Part shown: in pieces, positions 1 through 9,124 of the stretch
Position numbering within the stretch: the stretch's first letter is position 1
How the letters are laid out: every line of letters starts with the position of its first letter
Assembly (NCBI GenBank): GCA_944393225.1
Contig: CALXZK010000001.1
Location: 45,522-109,521 of the forward strand
DNA: 64,000 nt
From: an uncultured Alphaproteobacteria bacterium
Lineage (GTDB): Bacteria; Pseudomonadota; Alphaproteobacteria; RF32; CAG-239
Direction of reading: 5' to 3'
Notes under the pieces: model-generated
Databases searched by the model: none
What the model was told of the DNA's origin: nothing
Seen by the model: the letters and a program-made list of their open reading frames with translations, nothing else
Position numbers and translations under genes: made by a program

Positions 1-1
1 C

Positions 2-2011
2 AACTATCAGTTCGGACTGTTCAAACAAAAATTTGAAAATGGTTATCAAGTAGAACAAGCTGATAGCTGGCTCGGAGAGGACTCTCCGTGGCAATTTGCT
101 CGTCCCGACAGAACCGTTAAAATTCCAATCAAAGGTGACGTCGAAGTGATTGATGACGGTACCGGTCATAAAAACTTTATTTGGATGAACACACAAAATA
201 TTTATGGTGTGCCTTATGACTTCCCGATTGTCGGTTACAACGGAAAATCCGTGAACTATTTGCGCCTGTTCTCCGCCAAAACCGACGATGAACTCGACAT
301 CAACATCTTTAACGAAGGTGGTTATATTGATGCGGTTAAAGATAAGATTGCAACCGAAACAATTTCTAAAGTTTTGTACCCTTCAGATGCTGTCGAATCG
401 GGTAAAAAATTGCGTCTGACACAACAATATTTCTTTGTTTCTTGCGCAATGCAAGATATTATCCGTCGTTTCTTGGAAAAGAGTAATGACTTCCAAAAAT
501 TGCCGGATATGGTTTGCATTCAGTTGAACGACACCCACCCCGCTATCGCCATCGCCGAAATGATGCGCTTGCTCGTTGATATCCACGGTCAAGAATGGGA
601 TACAGCTTGGGATATTGTTACAAGAACTTTTGCTTATACCAACCACACCTTGTTACCCGAAGCTCTCGAAACATGGCCGGCTCGCATTTTCCAAGAGCTC
701 TTGCCCAGACACTTGCAAATCATTTACGAAATTAACCGTCGCTTTATGGATTTTGCTCGTGAAAAATTCGGCGATAATTCCGAAAAACTCGCAAAAGTTT
801 CCATTGTTTCCGGCGAAGGTAACAATCAAATTATTCGTATGGCCAACCTCTCCATTGTCGGTTCTTTCTCCGTCAACGGTGTGGCTCAAATCCACTCAAA
901 TTTGATTAAGACCAAACTTGTTCCTGAGTTTTATGAGCTCTGGCCGGAAAAATTCTGCAACGTTACCAACGGCATTACACCGCGTCGTTGGCTCTTGCAC
1001 GCAAACACTGCTTTGGCTGACCTTATCACATCAAAAATCGGTCTTGATTGGGTTACCCACTTGTCCGATTTGAAAAAATTGGAAAAATTTGCCGATGATG
1101 CAAAATTTGTTAAAAGCTTTTCTGAAATCAAAAAAGCTAACAAAGAAAAACTTTCCAAAATTATCTTCAGAACAACCGGCGTAATGGTTGATCCGGAAAG
1201 CATGTTTATTGTTCATGCAAAACGTATTCATGAATATAAACGCCAACTTATGACCATCTTGCAAGTTATCGGCGAATACTTAGCTATCATTAAAGATAAC
1301 TATAAACCCAAACACGCCAAAACTTATATTTTTGCCGGTAAAGCTGCTCCGTCATATAACTTTGCAAAACTCATTATCAAACTCATCAACAATGTGGCTG
1401 ATGTTGTTAATAATGACCCTCTTGTTAAAGATATGATTAAGGTTGTCTTTATCCCTGATTATAAAGTTTCTTTAGCCGAATCTCTCATGCCGGCCGCCGA
1501 CTTGAGCGTTCAATCTTCAACAGCCGGTTTTGAAGCCAGTGGTACCGGTAATATGAAGTTTGCCTTAAACGGCGCTCTGACCATTGGTACGCTTGACGGC
1601 GCCAATATTGAAATCAGACAAAATGTCGGCGATGAAAACTTCTATTTGTTCGGTTTGACCGAAGAAGAAATTCAACGTCAAAGAGCAACTTATAATCCAC
1701 GCGCATTGTATGATAATAACAATTATATCAAACGCATTTTGAATGCTATCAATTCAAATATGTTCTGCGAAAAAGATTATCTCTTGCTCTTCAAACCCAT
1801 TTTTGAAGAACTCGTTAACCGCGATTACTTCTTTGTTTTGGCTGATTTGGCTTCCTTTGATGAAACCATCAAAAAAGCAGAAACAGACTTCCAAGATAAG
1901 AAAAAATGGGCTAAGAAAGCTATTATCAATGTTGCCAACATGGGTTACTTCACCAGCGACCGTGCGGTTGAAGAATATGCTAAAAACATTTGGCATATCA
2001 AACCATGTTAA
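2..2011 (+). CDS. glgP: Glycogen/starch phosphorylase, 5' end outside the window
   Basis: Glycogen phosphorylase (GT35) releases glucose-1-phosphate from alpha-1,4-glucan using pyridoxal phosphate; it is cytosolic. The reading frame is open from base 2, and the first visible residues (NYQFGLFKQ, then NGYQVEQADSWL) match the conserved N-terminal third of the family. Translation therefore does not begin at the GTG near 146. The PLP-lysine signature EASGTGNMKFALNGALTIG is intact around 1530-1590. About 669 codons are visible against roughly 800-840 in full enzymes, so some 150 residues are missing upstream. The gene ends at TAA 2009-2011 and is followed at once by a strong terminator. No other glycogen gene is visible, though the operon may continue upstream of the window. 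Confidence 0.96.
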   Translation, partial: NYQFGLFKQKFENGYQVEQADSWLGEDSPWQFARPDRTVKIPIKGDVEVIDDGTGHKNFIWMNTQNIYGVPYDFPIVGYNGKSVNYLRLFSAKTDDELDINIFNEGGYIDAVKDKIATETISKVLYPSDAVESGKKLRLTQQYFFVSCAMQDIIRRFLEKSNDFQKLPDMVCIQLNDTHPAIAIAEMMRLLVDIHGQEWDTAWDIVTRTFAYTNHTLLPEALETWPARIFQELLPRHLQIIYEINRRFMDFAREKFGDNSEKLAKVSIVSGEGNNQIIRMANLSIVGSFSVNGVAQIHSNLIKTKLVPEFYELWPEKFCNVTNGITPRRWLLHANTALADLITSKIGLDWVTHLSDLKKLEKFADDAKFVKSFSEIKKANKEKLSKIIFRTTGVMVDPESMFIVHAKRIHEYKRQLMTILQVIGEYLAIIKDNYKPKHAKTYIFAGKAAPSYNFAKLIIKLINNVADVVNNDPLVKDMIKVVFIPDYKVSLAESLMPAADLSVQSSTAGFEASGTGNMKFALNGALTIGTLDGANIEIRQNVGDENFYLFGLTEEEIQRQRATYNPRALYDNNNYIKRILNAINSNMFCEKDYLLLFKPIFEELVNRDYFFVLADLASFDETIKKAETDFQDKKKWAKKAIINVANMGYFTSDRAVEEYAKNIWHIKPC

Positions 2012-2030
2012 GCATTGTTGCCTAGCAAAC

Positions 2031-2064
2031 AAAAAACTCCTCTGTTTTTCAGAGGAGTTTTTTT
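2031..2064. terminator. Bidirectional intrinsic terminator between glgP and a convergent orphan gene
   Basis: An A-run, the perfect 8-bp stem CTCCTCTG/CAGAGGAG with a five-base TTTTT loop, and a T-run. It lies between the glgP stop and the stop of the minus-strand gene at 2069, with A/T tracts on both sides, so it can act in both directions. Confidence 0.9.
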
Positions 2065-2068
2065 GTTT

Positions 2069-3862
2069 TTAATCTCGACCACCTTCTCGGCTAAGCGGCG
2101 GTATCGTATTACCTGAATTTTCTCTCTCGTATATTGCACGACCTTTAGCCAATCTGTTTTTCATATTGCGTTCTTGACCATAGGCATCATAATACGGGAA
2201 TTTGCGCAATCTCGGAACTTCCAATTTATCAAAGCCTTCGGTATCAACCTGAGCCTGAATAGCTTGGATCATACTTTGAACTTCATCATATTTACTGCTG
2301 ATGATTTCTTTCATATCTTTCTTGGCTTGAACATCTCTTAACTCTGAGCGCAACTCTTTATGGGTCAGATACAAATTCTTGTTATACAACTCGATGTATT
2401 TCTTTTGCAGTTCTTGATGCGACATTGTTTCCATTGCCGGATCTTCCATATATTGCGTCAACAACTCAACATAAGCCTTACCTGTTGCCAACTCTTTGGC
2501 GGCATTGGTTTTGTCTTCTTTCTTTTGAACCTTAAAGGTGTTGAAAGGTTCATCACTTGTATCCGTATAAACTTTAGCCATAATATTGGTTTCATAGAAG
2601 CGGTTAAAGTTTTTGAACTTTTCTTCACTTCTCTCGACGGCTATTTGTGCTTTCAAAGTTTTAATCATACGCAGATACGGATTGTTCGGATTTTTGTCTT
2701 TCTGCCACATTTCGATCAAATCCTCTTCCATCTGCTCTGCCAAGCGCTCATAATATTCAGCACGTTTTGTCGGATCGTCATTGTTTTCTTTGACCAATTT
2801 CATCATGGCATTGAATTCTTTTTCTTTTAATTTTGTGCCGGTCGGTACAATCATTTTCTTTGCACATGAATTTAAGAATTTTCCTTTGAAAGCAGCTGCA
2901 GCCGTAAAACGAACGTGTGTTGATTTACAAGTCTGAGCCAAACCGATTGCCTCATCCATAACCCAATCCGGAGCATCTCCGTATTTTGGTGTTAAAACAA
3001 ATACGGTCAAATGCGGTTTTCCATCTTTATAATCAATAGTGGCTTTCAAACCAGCATCAAAGTTCGGTACAACCTTTCCGCTTTTATCGGCTTTGGGTCC
3101 CTCTCTCTTTTGATCGGCATCTTTATACCACATTAATTTATAGCCATTACCGACATCAACTTTACGATAGTTATCTGACTTGTCTTTTTGTGTGGCTTTG
3201 ACGTGGTTGGAAATATAGGTTTCAATATCAGCTTTGGAAGGGTGAATTTCTTCAACCTTTTTTTCTTCTTTCGGATTGGAGTGAATGCTTTTTCTAACCT
3301 GTTTGGCCATATCGCGGCGCGCTTTTAAGGCTTCTTCATCACTCAGTCCCGTTGTATCAAGCGGTGCTACCGGAGGCTCATTGCTGTTTGCCGGTTGTGG
3401 CAAGCTTGCAGTTTGTTGATTTGCATCAAACAAGCCATTTTCATAAAAGCCATCTTCATTTCTGAGTTCTCTTTCTGCTTCTTTGGCTACTTGCTCAAAA
3501 GCAGCATCTCGTTCATTTGAATCAAAACTTAAGCCGGATATACCAAGTTGAGATAAATAGGCATACACGTTTTTGAGCTCGTCTTTGCTCAAACCAAACT
3601 TACTAAAAGTAATATTACCATGTTCAATGCGAAAATCTACGCCATACGGCAAATGGATATTGTAGCCGTCTTTTCCATTTTCTTGTGTTTTTTCATAAGT
3701 TAATTGGTATTGCGGATTCCATCCTTCGGAACATTCTTGCAAACGCTCACCTAAGAGCTCCATTTGCTCTTCCGGCGTCAAAGGTTGCGGATTTTCTTCA
3801 GGCAACACAGAGCTGTCGGGAGCAACTTGATTGAACAAGAATTTATTTCCATTATATGCCAT
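2069..3862 (-). CDS. Orphan charged cytoplasmic protein, 597 aa
   Basis: I do not recognise a family with confidence. There is no signal peptide or membrane segment, and the protein is rich in Lys/Glu. Residues about 1-160 contain a globular-looking part, a Pro/Gln linker follows (about 150-170), and the C-terminal half (about 365-560) is strongly helical and coiled-coil-like. A stretch near the middle (AIGLAQ...HVRF...FKGKFLNSCAKK) weakly recalls LPD7-type domains of large polyvalent proteins; this is only a hint. The ATG at 3862 has a GAGG ribosome site seven bases upstream and a good promoter further up. The gene is monocistronic and convergent with glgP. Confidence 0.75.
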   Translation of the reverse strand: MAYNGNKFLFNQVAPDSSVLPEENPQPLTPEEQMELLGERLQECSEGWNPQYQLTYEKTQENGKDGYNIHLPYGVDFRIEHGNITFSKFGLSKDELKNVYAYLSQLGISGLSFDSNERDAAFEQVAKEAERELRNEDGFYENGLFDANQQTASLPQPANSNEPPVAPLDTTGLSDEEALKARRDMAKQVRKSIHSNPKEEKKVEEIHPSKADIETYISNHVKATQKDKSDNYRKVDVGNGYKLMWYKDADQKREGPKADKSGKVVPNFDAGLKATIDYKDGKPHLTVFVLTPKYGDAPDWVMDEAIGLAQTCKSTHVRFTAAAAFKGKFLNSCAKKMIVPTGTKLKEKEFNAMMKLVKENNDDPTKRAEYYERLAEQMEEDLIEMWQKDKNPNNPYLRMIKTLKAQIAVERSEEKFKNFNRFYETNIMAKVYTDTSDEPFNTFKVQKKEDKTNAAKELATGKAYVELLTQYMEDPAMETMSHQELQKKYIELYNKNLYLTHKELRSELRDVQAKKDMKEIISSKYDEVQSMIQAIQAQVDTEGFDKLEVPRLRKFPYYDAYGQERNMKNRLAKGRAIYERENSGNTIPPLSREGGRD

Positions 3863-3897
3863 AGTCTAACCTCGTACTTTTTACTAAATTTAAGTAC

Positions 3898-3925
3898 ATC
3901 ATAGCACATTTTGAAATAAAAACAA
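3898..3925 (-). promoter_or_regulatory. Putative sigma-70 promoter of the 597-aa orphan gene
   Basis: On the minus strand, TTGTTT (3920-3925) and TATGAT (3898-3903) are separated by 16 bases. The expected start lies near 3891, about 28 bases ahead of the ATG. Pattern match only. Confidence 0.5.
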
Positions 3926-3946
3926 TATTTTTTGACAAAAAAATTA

Positions 3947-4354
3947 TTAATATGTTCGGCTATTAAAACTTCTCAGCATTGCTATATTAATGCTATTCTT
4001 TTTATATTCTGCGGATTTTGTTATTGCGTCTTTTTGTCTATTTTTATCATTTTCTTGATTACGAACGTTATTGTTCTTCAAATCTTTTAATAACTTATAA
4101 TTTCCCATCTTATCTTGATAATAGCCTCGTGCATCACCGTCAGAAAATTTGACGATTAAACTTTTGCCGTGATGATGTGCCTCCGCAATATTAACATCTT
4201 CAGGAAAACGCTCTATTATACGCATACTTTCTCCGCCGTTGATATACTGCAAGAGAATATTATCTCCACCCTCTTCTTTATGCCAATCTACACTGTTTTC
4301 AATTAACTCCACATCAAGGCAACCATCTTGATCCAAATCATAATTTATCTTCAT
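3947..4354 (-). CDS. Small acidic hypothetical protein, 135 aa
   Basis: Unrecognised. The first ATG in the frame (4390) lies inside the pgk terminator hairpin. I chose the ATG at 4352-4354 instead, because a purine-rich GGGAAGAAAG ribosome site precedes it. The protein begins MKINYDLDQDGCLDVEL and contains a compact, probably beta-rich part (residues about 1-90) with a histidine cluster EAHHHGKSLIVKF and the motif DGDARGYY. A polar basic tail follows. There is no signal peptide. It sits downstream of the gap-pgk terminator on the same strand, so any cotranscription would be by read-through. The similarly acidic orphan at 2069-3862 follows it with its own promoter. Confidence 0.6.
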   Translation of the reverse strand: MKINYDLDQDGCLDVELIENSVDWHKEEGGDNILLQYINGGESMRIIERFPEDVNIAEAHHHGKSLIVKFSDGDARGYYQDKMGNYKLLKDLKNNNVRNQENDKNRQKDAITKSAEYKKNSINIAMLRSFNSRTY

Positions 4355-4377
4355 CTTTCTTCCCTTCTCAAAAACAA

Positions 4378-4404
4378 CAAAGCCCACCAAAAGGCGGGCT
4401 TTGT
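4378..4404 (-). terminator. pgk intrinsic terminator
   Basis: Stem AAAGCCCGCC/GGTGGGCTTT with a TTTT loop when read on the minus strand, where the one imperfect pair is a G-U wobble. A T-rich tract follows. It lies 12 bases after the pgk stop. Confidence 0.85.
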
Positions 4405-4415
4405 CTTAAGCTTGT

Positions 4416-5627
4416 TTATTTTTTCAAAACAACAACTCCGGGGAGCTCTTTACCTTCCATCCATTCGAGGAAAGCACCGCCCGCAGTTGAAATGTAGCTG
4501 AATTTCTTTTCTACACCGGCATTAGCCAAAGCAGAAACAGTATCACCACCACCGGCAACGGTTAACAATTTACCGGCTTGGGTTAATTCTGCCGCATGAG
4601 CTGCAACTTCGTTGGTTGCGGTGTCAAACGGTTTCAATTCAAACACGCCCAAAGGTCCGTTCCAAACTAAAGTTTTGCATTCATCCAATTTGGCATTGAT
4701 GGCAGCAATGGTTTTAGCGCCAACATCCATCAAAATCCAACCTTCGGCAGGAATGTGTTCCAAATCAACAGTTTTGTGTTCAGCTTCAGCTTTGAACTCT
4801 TTAGAAACAACAACATCTTTCGGCAAAATGATTTCGCAACCATTAGCTTTTGCAGTTGCCATAATTTCTTTTGCTGTTTCAATCATATCCATTTGGACAA
4901 GAGAGTTTGCTTCGTTAACAGTATCAACACCACTGGCTTTCATAAAGGTGTGAGCCATACCGCCGGAGATAACCAATTTATCAACTTTTTTAACCAAGTT
5001 GTTCAAAAGGTCTAACTTGGTAGAAACTTTAGAACCACCGACAACAGCCATCAGCGGACGTTCCGGATTGTTCAATCCCTTGGACAAAGCGTTGACTTCT
5101 TCTTCCATCAACAAGCCCATGGCTGAAGGCAACAATTTAGCAGCGGCAACCATGGAAGCATGAGCGCGGTGAGCAGTTGAGAATGCGTCAGAGACATAAA
5201 CATCGGCAACTTTAACCAACTCTTTGGCAAAAGCTTCGTCACCTTTTTTCTCTTCGTTGTAGAAACGGAGGTTTTCAAGCAACAAAACTTCGTCAGATTT
5301 CATATTTTTAACGGCATTTGCAACTTTTTCACCAATGCAGTCATCAACAAAAACAACATGTTTGCCCAAAGATTTTTCCAAATCGGCAACAATGTGGCTC
5401 AAAGAGTTGCGCATATCGCCTTTGCCTTCCGGACGACCAAAGTGAGAAATTACAACAACTTTGGCACCTTTTTCCATCAACAATTTGATGGTCGGAACCG
5501 TACGGTCAATACGTGCGGTATTGGTAACTTTCAAGTTTTCATCAACTGGAACGTTCAAGTCTGCGCGGAGCATAACAACTTTGCCGTTCAAATCACCTAA
5601 ATCTTTAATTGTTTTATATTCGGTCAT
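4416..5627 (-). CDS. pgk: Phosphoglycerate kinase
   Basis: Converts 1,3-bisphosphoglycerate plus ADP to 3-phosphoglycerate plus ATP in glycolysis; cytosolic monomer. At 403 aa it has the usual length. The N-terminal signature is present (VVMLRADLNVPVDENLK, residues about 18-34), as is the substrate-binding HFGRPEGK (about 62-69). The C-terminal nucleotide domain has WNGPLGVFE and the glycine-rich GGGDTVSA (about 361-368). The ATG has an AGGA ribosome site. It lies 98 bases downstream of gap on the same strand, the classic gap-pgk order, but a large hairpin between the two suggests attenuated or uncoupled expression. Confidence 0.98.
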   Translation of the reverse strand: MTEYKTIKDLGDLNGKVVMLRADLNVPVDENLKVTNTARIDRTVPTIKLLMEKGAKVVVISHFGRPEGKGDMRNSLSHIVADLEKSLGKHVVFVDDCIGEKVANAVKNMKSDEVLLLENLRFYNEEKKGDEAFAKELVKVADVYVSDAFSTAHRAHASMVAAAKLLPSAMGLLMEEEVNALSKGLNNPERPLMAVVGGSKVSTKLDLLNNLVKKVDKLVISGGMAHTFMKASGVDTVNEANSLVQMDMIETAKEIMATAKANGCEIILPKDVVVSKEFKAEAEHKTVDLEHIPAEGWILMDVGAKTIAAINAKLDECKTLVWNGPLGVFELKPFDTATNEVAAHAAELTQAGKLLTVAGGGDTVSALANAGVEKKFSYISTAGGAFLEWMEGKELPGVVVLKK

Positions 5628-5650
5628 TTAATTTTTCCTATCTAAAAAGC

Positions 5651-5720
5651 AAAATCCCCGCCCCGAGTTTGTTACAAAACGCATAGCGCATTTTGTCCTC
5701 GGAATGACGGGGATTTTTTT
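5651..5720 (-). terminator. Nested-palindrome terminator between gap and pgk
   Basis: Perfect 10-bp outer arms AAAATCCCCG (5651-5660) and CGGGGATTTT (about 5708-5717), a middle stem CCGAG/CTCGG, and an inner stem ACAAAA...TTTTGT. On the plus strand it ends in seven T; read on the minus strand (the gap direction) the outer stem runs into GGGGATTTT. It can act as a terminator or processing site after gap. The nested design also resembles small palindromic repeats containing a GTCATTCCGAG-like core. Confidence 0.7.
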
Positions 5721-5725
5721 AAGCA

Positions 5726-6748
<1,023 letters not shown>

Positions 6749-6757
6749 TTATTTAAT

Positions 6758-6832
6758 GTGCGGACAGCCCCGCACTGGCTTTTATCTAAAATTTTATCGT
6801 CGATAATGTAGCATTAATTCAATTTTTTTCAA
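6758..6832 (-). promoter_or_regulatory. gap promoter and 5'-leader hairpin
   Basis: On the minus strand TTGAAA (6827-6832) stands 16 bases before TACATT, or 18 before CATTAT (within 6803-6810). The leader then contains a perfect 6-bp hairpin GTGCGG/CCGCAC (6758-6775) ahead of the ribosome site. The hairpin may stabilise the mRNA or mediate control. Pattern match only. Confidence 0.5.
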
Positions 6833-6978
6833 GTTAAATATTGTTTCATTGACAATTTATCACTTTTTTTACAAAAAAAGCTTGATTTTTTGTCCACAAA
6901 TGATATGAAAAAGACAGAAAAATATATTATGAAGATTGAAATTATTAAACTTGAATATTAACCAAATTTTTTTAGCGT

Positions 6979-7356
6979 ATGAAAAATTTTGCTTTACTTT
7001 CAAAAAAGTGTGTGGGTTTCACTCCCCTTGCAACAATTGGTTATATCCAAAACTGCAAACATCAGCTTCACACAGAAAAAGTTTTTGCAGGCATATTGAA
7101 GTATGCTTTAACAAAAATCAATGAAGCCGTTGCCAAAGAGCATCGGTGTTATCTGTACAATCAACCTAAAAAGGATTGGTGTGCTGAAGCTCAAGCTGCT
7201 TTTGCCAAAGCCGAAACCATCTACGAGGAAAAATATGGTATGGAGGCTGAAATCCACGTTTATAAATTCCGTGGAGAAGAAAAGTTCAACTACTACTTCA
7301 TCAAAGGAGAGCAGTTGGGCGAAAAAATTGAGATTTTGTTCTTAGAAGAACTTTAA
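6979..7356 (+). CDS. Hypothetical protein, 125 aa
   Basis: Unrecognised small cytoplasmic protein. The N-terminal 35 residues are basic, followed by an amphipathic, probably helical, segment (YALTKINEAVAKEH) and a C-terminal half with alternating beta-like stretches (EIHVYKF, FNYYFIKGEQ, IEILFLEEL). No ribosome site is obvious before the ATG at 6979, so the true start could be internal. The stop codon lies inside an inverted repeat AGAAGAAC/GTTCTTCT. It is divergent from gap and convergent with the nitroreductase. Coding is supported by a codon pattern like that of neighbouring genes, not by homology. Confidence 0.5.
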   Translation: MKNFALLSKKCVGFTPLATIGYIQNCKHQLHTEKVFAGILKYALTKINEAVAKEHRCYLYNQPKKDWCAEAQAAFAKAETIYEEKYGMEAEIHVYKFRGEEKFNYYFIKGEQLGEKIEILFLEEL

Positions 7357-7372
7357 GCGTTCTTCTGACAAT

Positions 7373-7409
7373 AAAAAAAAGCGAGGTTTTAACAAACCCC
7401 GCTTTTTTT
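7373..7409 (-). terminator. Terminator of the nitroreductase gene
   Basis: Stem AAGCGGGGTTT/AAACCTCGCTT read on the minus strand, with one G-U wobble, flanked by A and T runs. The wobble is a mismatch on the plus strand, so the minus-strand gene is the likelier user. Confidence 0.8.
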
Positions 7410-7424
7410 ATTCAACTTGTTTTT

Positions 7425-7955
7425 CTACCATTTTTCCCAATGGATCATGTTTTCATTGTATCTGTTTTCCGGTTGTTTCGGTTCTTCTGCCGGATAACCC
7501 AAAACCACAATTGAAAACGGCTTAATATTTTCCGGTAAATTGAAATATTCTTTCAAACTTGCCATCGGACCGGTCATCGGAGAAGCACCGCACCAACATC
7601 CGCCCAAACCTTTGGCATGAGCGGCAAGGAGTAAATTCTCCGTTGCGGCAGAGCAATCAATATCTACATAGCTCCAGCCTTCTTTTTCACGGCTGAAAGA
7701 TTTATCCGTATTACCGCAAACCAAAATCACTGCCGTAGCATTTTCGGCAAACAAAGCAGAGCGTTGCATGTGGCGGAATTGCTTTAACACTTCCGGATTT
7801 TCAATAACCAAGAATTCCCATGGTTGGGTATTGTGAGCAGACGGTGCATATTGCGCTGCCTTTATCAATTCTTTTATGGTTTCTTTGGAAATTTTTTTAG
7901 AGGTATCAAACTTGCGTACTGAACGACGTGTTAATAACCCATCCATTAATTCCAT
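7425..7955 (-). CDS. Nitroreductase-family flavoprotein
   Basis: A 176-aa member of the FMN-dependent NAD(P)H nitroreductase family, cytosolic and normally dimeric, reducing nitro-compounds, quinones or related substrates; the physiological substrate cannot be read from sequence. The FMN-binding N-terminus TRRSVRKFD is at residues about 9-17 and APSAHNTQPWEF at about 38-49. The C-terminal GLGGCWCGASP segment forms the usual glycine-rich turn. The length fits the short two-layer subfamily. The ATG has GGAG seven bases upstream. It is monocistronic with its own terminator. Confidence 0.9.
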   Translation of the reverse strand: MELMDGLLTRRSVRKFDTSKKISKETIKELIKAAQYAPSAHNTQPWEFLVIENPEVLKQFRHMQRSALFAENATAVILVCGNTDKSFSREKEGWSYVDIDCSAATENLLLAAHAKGLGGCWCGASPMTGPMASLKEYFNLPENIKPFSIVVLGYPAEEPKQPENRYNENMIHWEKW

Positions 7956-8018
7956 CAGATTTCTCCTTAATTTATTTTTCTAATGTTTTAATTTTACAAA
8001 ACAAAATATAATCTTTGG

Positions 8019-8621
8019 TTAATTTACCACACGGGTAATGCTCTCTATTCTCGGCAGAACAGAATTTTCAATAATAAAAGCAATTGCTTTTTCTGCCATT
8101 TTGTCGGTGTGTTCCAAAGATTTTGAAACTTCATCCAAATCGCTGCGATTGGTGAGTTTTTTCTCCAATGTGGCATAAACCCCCGCTAAATCACTGAGCG
8201 AATCTATTACTTCCGCCAAATATGCCGGAATTTTTAAATCTTGCTTACCGCCCCAAAAGCCTTCAACATAACCCCACTCGAGTTGATGATAACGTGCTTG
8301 GCAGTAAGCTGACAAATTGTCTTTTTCTTTTTTTACAAAAGGCAACTCAATTTTATTTTCTTTGACTTTTTCAAAAATTTCATCCCATAAACCCATGAAA
8401 AACTTGAAAAACAAGTCTGCCTCTTCTTTGGTTTGAAGGCGCGGCTCATGTCCTTGCGGCCAGAATGATGAAATAACGTCTGACGGACGCAACTCCAAAT
8501 TCGGTGAGCAAATGGCACCGGCAAAACGCATTTTGATGACGTCTAACGGTGTTTCGCAATTGTAATGTTCCAGAAGTTTTTTAAAACCTTCATCACCAAT
8601 ATATTTATTTTCACTTTTCAT
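8019..8621 (-). CDS. UPF0149/YecA-like protein
   Basis: A 200-aa cytoplasmic protein. The pattern FAGAICSPNLELRPSDVISSF, then a run ending in FFMGLWDEIFEKV, resembles the UPF0149 family layout: a glycine near a PS-W/F turn, followed by a helix with a short aromatic motif. The function of that family is poorly defined and I cannot confirm the match by eye. The C-terminus is helical with no SEC-C zinc motif, unlike YecA proteins that carry one. A purine-rich ribosome site (GAAGAAG) precedes the ATG. It is divergent from the small lipoprotein gene at 8683. Confidence 0.55.
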   Translation of the reverse strand: MKSENKYIGDEGFKKLLEHYNCETPLDVIKMRFAGAICSPNLELRPSDVISSFWPQGHEPRLQTKEEADLFFKFFMGLWDEIFEKVKENKIELPFVKKEKDNLSAYCQARYHQLEWGYVEGFWGGKQDLKIPAYLAEVIDSLSDLAGVYATLEKKLTNRSDLDEVSKSLEHTDKMAEKAIAFIIENSVLPRIESITRVVN

Positions 8622-8682
8622 TTTAATCTTCTTCGTTTATATATAAAGCAAATTTAAGTGTAATTTAGTGGAGTTTTGGGAA

Positions 8683-9054
8683 TTGTCCAGCAGAAATTTA
8701 TTTTTTCTTGTGCTTTTAAGTTTATTTATCAACGCTTGTTCCATCACAGCGCCTTTTGTTGACCGCAGACGCGAAGCCGGCGCACAAACTCAAGCCAGCT
8801 TATATGTCGGTGCATCAACCCCAGAACGCCCTGCCATTTGCTACAACGCCTTGACAACACCTTATAAAGATGTGTTGGCTTTGGCGACCCAAGAATGTAT
8901 TAAACAAAAGACCGGTTCTTATGCCGTGCCGGAAAAACAAACCTCCTTTACTTGTCGTTTGCTCATACCCAACCATTTTTACTTCCGCTGTGCCGGAGCT
9001 GCGCCGCAAAAGGAAAAAAACGTTGATATTCCTTTGATGGACGAGAATAAATAA
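8683..9054 (+). CDS. Small cysteine-containing lipoprotein
   Basis: The protein, about 123 aa, starts with a lipoprotein signal: basic residue, hydrophobic stretch LFFLVLLSLF, then INAC with the lipidated cysteine near residue 19. I chose TTG at 8683 because GGAG (8670-8673) sits nine bases upstream; GTG at 8668 would have no ribosome site. The mature part has conserved-looking cysteines (ICYN, TQEC, FTCR, YFRCAG), suggesting two disulfides in the periplasm. No known family is recognised. It stands immediately upstream of argS with a 70-base gap and could share its transcript. Confidence 0.65.
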   Translation: MSSRNLFFLVLLSLFINACSITAPFVDRRREAGAQTQASLYVGASTPERPAICYNALTTPYKDVLALATQECIKQKTGSYAVPEKQTSFTCRLLIPNHFYFRCAGAAPQKEKNVDIPLMDENK

Positions 9055-9124
9055 TTTGGTTGTATTTCTTGATTTAATTTTATAAATTATGCCCAAATCA
9101 ATTTGAAAATTTAGGAATTTTACA

